DNA from: Aspidapion aeneum
Lineage: Eukaryota > Arthropoda > Insecta > Coleoptera > Brentidae
Assembly (NCBI GenBank): GCA_963576565.1
Contig: OY755046.1
Span: 69,965,719 to 70,029,718, forward strand
Direction of reading: 5' to 3'
Length of the DNA: 64,000 nt
The notes below the pieces were generated by a model, which saw only the letters and a list, made by a program, of their open reading frames with translations, did not search any database and had not been told where the DNA came from. The position numbers and the translations under genes are program-made. Below are positions 50,001 through 59,700 of the stretch, in pieces (within the stretch, counting starts at the first letter, position 1; each line of letters opens with the position of its first letter).

Positions 50001-50725
50001 ACGCTGGGTCCAAGATCTATTAAGTGTTGACAGTTAACTGTTTCCTCCTTAAGGAACTCTTCAGAACACTGCATAGTCAATGTGACACTTTTGTAAAGGT
50101 ACAGAGACGGTATATGAATCTCATCTTACGATGTTAGTAAGAGATAAATAATGCCTGCATTATCGTATACTTTCACATAAGTGGCGACATCTCCAAATAT
50201 AAAAGAAACTACCGTAAAAATAAAAGGCAAGCAGATGAAACGAAAAACAGTACTCATGACCGTGACATAATTTGTCCCTCATGTCGGGTTAATGCATTGT
50301 AAAGAATCTTCTATGCCCGCTTAGCCACGAAAAATTGTCGATTTTTTTATTCACGGGTATAGTCCTTTCATTTTAAAAAGCCGTCAAAAAAACCCATAAT
50401 AAAATTTGAAGTGTGAAACCCATTAAAGAATCCTAAACAAATAAAAGAGAATATGGGCCGGACTGGGAACTATTTATAGTATATAGTCAAGTAAAATAAA
50501 ACGTTTAATCAAAGTTGCTGCTTAATGCGTATAATAATCATTAATAGATAGGTACTATATATACTATGTAGCTTGCCCCTGTAATATGTGTAATATGTTC
50601 GTATATTCTGGAACGATTTCCGTAATTTTCTACTGAGTTGCGCATACATATCAAAAATAATATCTTGAGTTTTCCACGTACAATGTGTTTTTAAAAGTTT
50701 TGCCTCGTCGTGATGTCTGTCTGCG

Positions 50726-50764
<39 letters not shown>

Positions 50765-53700
50765 GGTAAAATAGTGTTCGATACTCTTACGAGCTTATTA
50801 GATGTTGGTCAAAATCCATTAATGCGACAGTTTTTTGACAATTAAAAACTTTAAAAAATTCTAACTTTTTAATGGGACATCGTCTTACCAAAAACTTCGT
50901 AGGAGCTTTAGTTTCTTAGATATTTAAAAAAAACTGTTTTCAAGGCTCTTATATTATCATGGCTTCACTTGAAGTTTGATAATAGGCTAGCCAGGAAGAT
51001 GTCAGTACCGTCATGGATCCATTTATTTTTTAGGGTTAAGGTTTGGTTTCTGTAAAACCGCAGACTCTAATGGTACCACCACTTCTTCTTCTCCTTAGTC
51101 CTCAAATGGTCTCCAAAAATTTGTTTGTGGTGTTTCAAATGGCTGCCAAAACGCCATCACTTACTAGGTCCTCACTTATAAAAACAAACTAAAATATACA
51201 GGTTTATAATTGTTATTATTCACAACAATAATGAAAATCTCACTATAATAATGACATGAATTCAAATCCGTAATATAAACACAACCGCTAACAATTTTAA
51301 AATGAGTTTGACCCTGTATTAAAGAATGCAGGTTCGAAAGTCTTTATCCGTGCTTAAAACACAGAAATTCTTCCCAAAATTTGAAAATAAATTTTCAATT
51401 TTGCACTCCTGCAAATCTCAAAATGGTTATTATGATTAGGGTGGCACGCGGACAGTTTCTTGTGCGGCTTTTTGAAATGACAGAACTTTACTAAACTTCA
51501 CGTTAATAATTATTAAAGGAGAGTTTACACATGCATGGATTTGCTGGCGCCAATAAAAACTGGCGCGCCAGTAAGTTAAATTTGCAAGTGTAAACACCGA
51601 CTTGCACACAAGTTATTTTTTTGCATGCATGTATCAAAAAAGTCTGCAGCTGACTGAATTTGCTGGCGCCAGTGGTGACGCATGCGCGCAGAAAAGGAAA
51701 ATTTTCATGTGTAAACAAGTGCTTGCACGTCGGCTCGCCAGTTTTAAGTTCATTATTTTACATTATTTTTTATTTTCATTGTGTTTGAGCTTAAAAATTT
51801 TGTTTATTTTTGTTTATATAGCTTAATATGGCTAAAAAAAGTGGTCAGCAGAACTGACCATACAGTTTCTTGAAGGCTATGAATGTTTTCCTTGTTTATG
51901 GGATGTACACAGTAGTTCGTATAAAAACAAAGATAGTCGAGATAATGCTTCCCAAAAAATTAGTAAACTAATGACTATTGAAGGCTTTGAAGTTGCAGAA
52001 GTAAAAGCAAAAATATGATCCATAAGAAAACACATATGCTTTGGAATTGACAAAAATTAAAAAAAAGCCAACGTTCCGGAGCCGGTGCAAATGAAGTATA
52101 CACACCAAAAGTACCATGAGTAGAGTAGAGTAGAGTATATATTTTATTTGCATAAACTTTTTACAAACATAATTAAGCAAATATCGTCACAAAAAAAATG
52201 TTAAAAAGTACCCAATAGTAATAGTAATTACAACATTTAAAATAGTTAAAAAAAAAAGATATTTGGCTATAAAATGACCTTAAAAAACATATAAATGTAT
52301 ATGACATTAGCTAAAACCCACATATTGTTAAAACCCTATAGATAAAATTAAGTTACATTAAAATTAAAAAAGTTGGTTGGTTTAAAGTAGCAGACCGAAT
52401 TTTAAAGAATGTTGTTTAAATAAGAGAAACTCTAGAAGAATATCAAAAATGTTTGCTTTGTCATTCGAAGATGGTTTTTTATAGCTCGCAGGATCTTCTG
52501 CTGCAAGTTCTCCTAAAAGTTTTTCGGAAGCACCCAAAGTAGATCGACTAGCACCATGCTTTAAACCGATGCAGATACGGCCTTTTCGTTGTTCCTTTTC
52601 CTGAAATCTCTCTCTTTTATTTTTTTTTTTCAATAAAAGTTTAGCGACTATTTTGCAGGCTTTCCGAGAGTTCAGCCGACATATCGCGTATCGTGTACAC
52701 TTTAAAAATGAAACTAGCGTGCCAGTCTTTTTAATTTTCGCACAATAGTGTAAAACCTTTACTGGCGTGCCAATAGAACTGGCGCGAACACTGGCGCCAC
52801 TAAATTCATGCATGTGTAAACCCACTATAAGACAATATAATTTATTTTGACCACGGAACTTAAACATTTTGTTATATTTCCGTGGTTTTGACGAAAACAT
52901 TTATTCGGACAACGGTATCAATTTAGCAAGTGCATTTGACTTTTTAGTAATTTCCACAGCAGGCAGAGCAATCGTGGGGTTATATAGACAACATATTCAG
53001 CGTAGCAGGATTCGTATTAGGCAACGCTCTAGGTTTAACTAGGATCTCGTACTATAAAAATATAATAGTCGATCTAGTACCAGCTGATTATGTCATCAAT
53101 GAATGCATCGCAGCAGGGTGGCAAGCAGGAGAGTAAGTAGGGGAGAGTCGGGGAACACGAGAGCTCAAAAATGCTTTATACAGGGTGTTCGGCACATGAA
53201 CCGTCAAAATTTTTTTGGAATATTCTTGGGGTCATTTGCTACCTTTTCAATCTTGGAACTTGGGTCCTAAGAGTCACGGCTAAAGAGATATGAATTTTTA
53301 AATTTGTTTTCTCAAATTATCCAAAACCCCACCTTTAAACCCTCGTAAGCTTTTTATTAATGTCTGGAAAAGCACCATTTTGTTTTTATAATTCTGTAAT
53401 CTTATGCTTCTTCAACTAATTAATAGATTTGTTAAAATTGATGTACCAAAGGGACGTACGAGGTTTTTTATTGAAGAACATTAGTGATTTTGTGAAAGAA
53501 AATCAATTTCAAAATTAAAAATCAAAAAAAGTATCGACAATTGAGAACTTCATTTTCTTTTAAAAACTTCTTTAGTTGATTACCTTTCTAACGGTATGCT
53601 ACACATTGATAGAAAACATTTCTGCTTTAAAATACGGATATTCCGTCAGAAGGGCGAGACTCGTTCGGAATTGGTAAGAAAAACAATTTGATGTTTATGA

Positions 53701-56700
53701 TCGTTTACCTAGTTAAACAAAAGTTAAACTTTTAACAATAATGTATTGTGTTCTTGATTTATAAATTTTGTTCGAAACGATCATAAACATCAAATTGTTT
53801 TTCTTATCAAGTCCGAACGATTATTGCCCGTCTCACGGAATATCCGTATTTTAAAGCAGAATTGTTTTTTTTTAAGTCAATGTGTAGCGTACCGTTAGAA
53901 AGGTAATCAACTAGAGAAGTTTTTAAAAGAAAATGAAGTTCTCAAGTGTCGATACTTTTTTTATTTTTAATTTTGAAATTGATTTTCTTTCACAAAATGA
54001 CTAATGTTCTTCAATAAAAAACCTCGTATGTCCCTTTGGTACATACATTTTAACAAATCTATTAATTAATTGAAGTAGCATAAGATTACAGAATTATAAA
54101 AAAAAAATGGTGCTTTTCCAGACATTAATAAAAAGCTTACGATGGTTTAAAGGTGGGATTTTGGGTAATTTGAGAAAAAAAATTAAAAAATTCATATCTC
54201 TTTAGCCGTGACTCTAAGGACCCAAGTTCCAAGGTTGAAAAGGTAGCAAATGACCCCAACAATATCCCAAAAAATTTTGACGGTTCATGTGCCGAACACC
54301 CTGTATAAAGAAATGTAAAGGGTGTAATTTAAACGATACACCGAGTTATAGCATTGGAAAATTGGAGTTTATGTGAAAATATGGCGTGTGTGATATCAAA
54401 CGAAAGGTAATTGAGTGTGGAGTTAAACAAAATACATTTTAGTTTTTTTTAAAGGGTGGGGGTAGATTTCAAAAATTAGAGTTTACGTGAAAATATGGCG
54501 TGTGTGATATCAAACGAAAGGTAATTGAGTCCGGAGTTAAACAAAATACATTTTAGTTTTTGTTTTTTTAAAGGGTTAAGTCAAAAATGGCTTGTGTGGT
54601 ATTAAACCAAAGGTAATTTAGTCTGGAGTTGAATAAAATATATTTCAGTTTTTAGTTATATTAGCTCGCACGTAGGTACACTTAGGGGCCCATATATTGG
54701 CAGAGTATTTTATTCGTGTTAGTAAATATAATTAATAATTTCATTCATTCAAAACAAATGATTTGATAAATCAAAAGTTTGCTCTGAAAGCTGAATTTTC
54801 CTACCAGACGATATATTGGAGTTTCTTTTTTAAATAGTTGAAAGTTTTAAAATAGAAGTAGGATTAGGATTTTTTCTAAAAGTTTAATCAATTTAATGTA
54901 TTGTTTTTGTTGCGGATATAATAAAATACACTTATATTATGTAGTAACAAAAAGTTATTTATTTGATATTACACATCTAATATTGCAATATTTATTATAT
55001 TATTATGTCAAAAACCAGTCAGTTTTGGGAGAAAACAGCCAAATAAGATCTGTTTTTTAACTTCTTATGCTTTAAATCAATAGATTTTCATAAGTTTTTT
55101 TTTCAAATGATTTACATTGTTTGTGTTATGAGTTGTTTTTATCCCACCCAGCGCCCGTTTTCACTCCTTCTCCTGTAACATGTTTCTGAAAACTTCTATA
55201 AAGAGACTAAAAAACTTCAGCAAAGAACTGAAACTAAACTTGGAGAAACTGTCTACAAAATAAACTTTCCAAAAATCAGTTTAATAAAAGAAGTACGTGT
55301 GCGGCATAATTACCAATGTTCTTCAATGTGATTAATTTAATGAACAAGGAGTTTCCAAAAATCCAAAAAAAAATTAAAGTTTATGTACCTAAATATAATA
55401 ATATAAAAGTATATATATTTGTATTTCTACACTGAAAGAGGGAACACAAAGCTTTTATTTCAACAATAAATTAATGTGCTTTCTTTATATCAATTCACTT
55501 ATTTACCTTTATTTACCTCCTAAATAGTCAACCACACCGTCAAATTAATGAAAAAACGCAAAAAAACGGAGATAAAAACGTCAAAGACACCTTAAAATGA
55601 CACAAACTCTCAATACAAACAAAGCAACTGGTCCGCTGGTGACGTAAGCAGGCAGTGTTCGTCTCGCTTGAGCGACGCTAACATAGAGTTAAATGGAAAT
55701 AAGCAATCCTGTGTGTTTAGGATCGTTGAGCTAGAAAGGCATCAGATCCGCAGCCAACGATAAAGACCGGCCATGACGCGTTATAAGAAAGTTGGCGGTC
55801 ACGTGATCTTAGGAGTCCCAGGATTCTTATTGTATTGCTTAATATATTATATGATTTTACACAATTTAAATAAATTAACAAAAAATTTTTGTTCTTTTAT
55901 AGGCAAAAATTCAAAAAATATTTTGCTGATATATTATGGATAAAAGAACTGAATCTATAAAATAAAAAATTATACAAAATTTGCACTCTAATATCTTCAG
56001 GTACATATATTAGGTACATAATATCGTTAGTAATTTCAAATCTATACAAGTCTTTCAAAATTGGACATATCAAACCTAAGCTTTTAATCAAAGATTTATT
56101 AGCAGACACTAAATCATTGTGCTTTTTAATAAAATTATTTTAAAAAACTTTACATGCCCTTAAACTAATTTTTTCAAGCTTTGACAATAGTTTTTCTCCT
56201 CAAAAACACTCGCTAGAGTTATCTGAAGAAAAAATTTTCAATATAAAACATTTCACAATAATTTATTAAAAAGAAACAAGTGATTTTGTGAATAAGTGAG
56301 ATGGTTTTCCCATTCAATGAACTGAATGTAGTGGTCGTCAATAATTTTTTGAAAAATTACCCAGCACAAAGTTTAATATTTATTTCAATAAAGTGTAAGT
56401 TAACTACCAACTTATGTTCTTTTAAAAGCTGTATCTTACTTTTTAAATATTTCACACTACCAGAGAGATTACTATCTGTTAACAATATTTTACAAATCAG
56501 TTTTTTAATATTGCGAGGGTGCGGAAGACATGTTACCTTAGAATTGTAAATTGACGTGTATGCACTCGATAACTGGATAAACAAAGATGAAGCCAACATT
56601 AAAGTGTATCCACCATATCTTCGATTCTCAGGTTACCTTTTCAAGAGACCTAATTGTTCAATAACAAATGACAACTGAACACATTTTTCACTATCACTAT

Positions 56701-59700
56701 CGAAAATGTCACTAAGGATGACTCGATCGTACTTGATCAATCTTATCCAAGCGCTTATCTTTTACCACTTCTTTCCCGTTTGCAACATATTAGGTTTCAG
56801 TTTTATAGTTGGACCGATAAGGAACAGCACTAATTACACGTTCACGGCATTGTTTATCTTATAGGTATTTTCTTTATAATTTACTCATTAGCCATTAATT
56901 ATTTTAACGCAGCCCACTACAGTCTTTCTCGTGGGCTGCGTTATTTTAATAACTTTGATAAAATTCACATAAAATTCGTGCCCGAATTAAAAAAAAATCG
57001 ACGTAAACAAACATACCAAAACTGAAAACACACATGTTTTATAATGACAGCGGGCCGTGAGGAGTTTTTTTGTGGGACTCCTACGGTCACATGATATTTC
57101 CGCGCCCGGGCCGGTCTTTCTCGTGGGCTGCGATCAGATCAGTCATGGATCCGTTTATTTATTTTGATAACCTTGATGATAGCTGGTCTTTGATTTTAGC
57201 AACTTTAAGCCTACATTAAGAGAGGAAGTACCGATCTACAACATAAGTGCGAGAAGTTCAGACAACCATATAAGTCAGGACGAGGTGTACGCGTACCTGG
57301 ACACATACTGTCGCGAATGTCCCAGTCCTAAAGAGAAATTGTACCCACTATATTTCCTGACTACGTGCAGGTACAACTACTTGCTCCTGAGATTTCTGAT
57401 GCACACTTGTGTCGCCCATTTTTTCGATTTTGTCGGCAAATTATCAGGACAGGAACCCAGGTGAGTACAACAGAACGTTTTTCTACGTTGTCCGGCCTAT
57501 TCTCCACCTCCTTCGATCCTGATAATCATCTTCTGTCAGATTTTTTTGACTCATTGATCTTTGGATTGACTGTTGCCATTCTAGTTTAGGACGCCCTCTT
57601 TTTTTGCGCCCTATTGGTTGCCATTCTAGGACCTGCTTTGGTAATCTTTCGTCGTTCGTCCGTTGTACATAGCCGTACCATATCAGTTGCCTTTTAATGA
57701 TGTTATCCGTTATGCTTCCCTCGATTCCCATTCTTTCTTTTATTATGTGAGATCTGTTCTAGATATTCTCATTAATCTTCTTATTGCATCCATTTCGACA
57801 CTTTCCATTTTTGTTTTGTATTTTTCTGTTACGCGACAAGTCTCTATTCCATATAACAGCGTGCTTTTCACCATTGTTTCATATGTGTTAAATTTTACAT
57901 TTGTTTTTTAACATAACATACTGTTAATACATCTAATAACCTTTTTTGCTTTTACTATTCTTTTTTCCAGTTCTTTACAGTCTGTTCCTGTCGTATTAAA
58001 TGTGACACCCAAGTATACATACTTATTGCATGGAGATATTACTTGTCCATTGTCTAGTTCTAACTCTTTGGATTTGTTTCCAATACATAGTACTGTGTCT
58101 TGTCCACGTTCACTGTTAATCCCCACTTTTGGTATTCTTCCAATAACTTTCCCATCATATACTCCATGTCTTCTTTATCATTAGCTACAACTAATTGGTC
58201 ATCAGCAAACTGTAGTGTGTATATGGGAAATCGGTCGTTAAGTTGTATTCCCATGCCGTGCACTTTATGTTTCCAGTTTTTTAGAGCTACTGCGATAAAT
58301 ATTTTAAAAAGAGTTGGAGAGATACAACATCCCTGTCTTAAGTCTTTTGTTACAAGGAATTCTTTTGAAAGTCGATTTCCAATTTTAATTTTAGATTTTG
58401 ACTCTTTGTATAGTTATTTTATCGCTTTTATGTATGTATGATTGATATTAGTCTGCTCTAACACTGTCCATAATTTTTCTACTGAAACGGTATCATATGC
58501 TTTTTGTAGGTCCACAAAGGTAACATGAGTCTCTATATTTCTGGCGCTCCTTTTTTCAATTACTTGTTTAAGACAAAAATCATTATCACTACAAGATCTG
58601 CCTGCACAAAACCCACTTTGCTCTTCTTCTTCTTGTTCATAAAAGCAATGAATACAAACTATATATAGAGTCGTGTATTCATTGATAAAAGTCATTCTCT
58701 ATTAGATCTCTAAGAATCGTACCGTACAATCTACTTAGAGTACTGGTTACTGAAATTCCTCTGTAATTGTTGCAATCCAGCTTCTTTCTTTTTTTATGTA
58801 TTGAGGTACTGGATGTCCGTTTATGCATTGATTGATAATATATGTGAGATTTTCGAGTAGTTTCTCTGATCCATATTTGAGCATTTCAGCATATATTCCT
58901 CCAGGTCCGCTAGCTTCTCCGGATTTAAGCTTTTCAATACTATTCTTTATCATTTCTTTGTCGATGATTACTTCCTTTCCATGTACTATGTCTCTCCTCG
59001 GAGAGGCTGCCAGATATTCGTGTCTCGTCTCCTGCATTTAAATTACAGGTTTTAAAAAATATTTTAATTCAAATATTTAATAGTCCACCTAGATAGCAAA
59101 CACCAAACTTTTTGTTCTGCGAAAATTCTTAAGAGTGATTCGTACTATGGTCTATAAATCATAATGAATTTTTTTAGATTCGTTAGAGCTATGGAAAAAG
59201 TACACAAATTTCAAGAATCGTATGAATTCTTTAGTACAAACGAATTCTTCTTCCACACGGACAATACCAACAGATTGCTAAAGAAAATGACATTTGCTGA
59301 TCGCGTTTTGTTCAACTTCGACATGGCCACGTTGAATTGGAAAAACTATTTTATGAACTATCCCAAAGGTAAGTAGCTAACCTAGTAACACAGGTACGTT
59401 TTAAAAACGTCTATTTCGGACGGTTAAAAACGTACGCCTAGGTCCCTCTAGGTCCGATAGAGGTCCCTGGAAGGTCCCTTGAACGTTTTTGTGGGTCTTT
59501 TTAAAACGTTTTTCGGACGTTTGTCACATTTAACTTTTTATACCTTCATCAAAATTTGAGGACGTACGAAAAACGTTTCAGTAATCTAGTGGCGTTTAAG
59601 AACATGTTGTGGAGAACTTTTCAAGTGCGAGGGGTCATCAGCTTTCAACAGTACTGTACAAATTTCACAACAGGATCCGACAGTACCACGACCCAACTAA

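Larger units (their letters stand above)
51517..52827 (-). mobile_element. PIF/Harbinger-like element, copy 2
   Basis: 1311 bp, same TTTACACATGCATG ends as copy 1, TAA on both sides (51514-16, 52828-30). Plus strand: MADF-like ORF from 51828 (WSAELTIQFLEGYECFPCLW) with a 1-nt shift and a stop. Minus strand: transposase N-terminus (52382-52700). A 260-bp piece with (GAGTA)n replaces nothing but interrupts it at 52119-52378. Confidence 0.82.

Noticed and set aside
52800..52900. Minus ORF start at 52900 as a native transposase start
   Set aside because: It begins outside the Harbinger terminal repeat, so the first about 60 codons are chance translation of flank and repeat.
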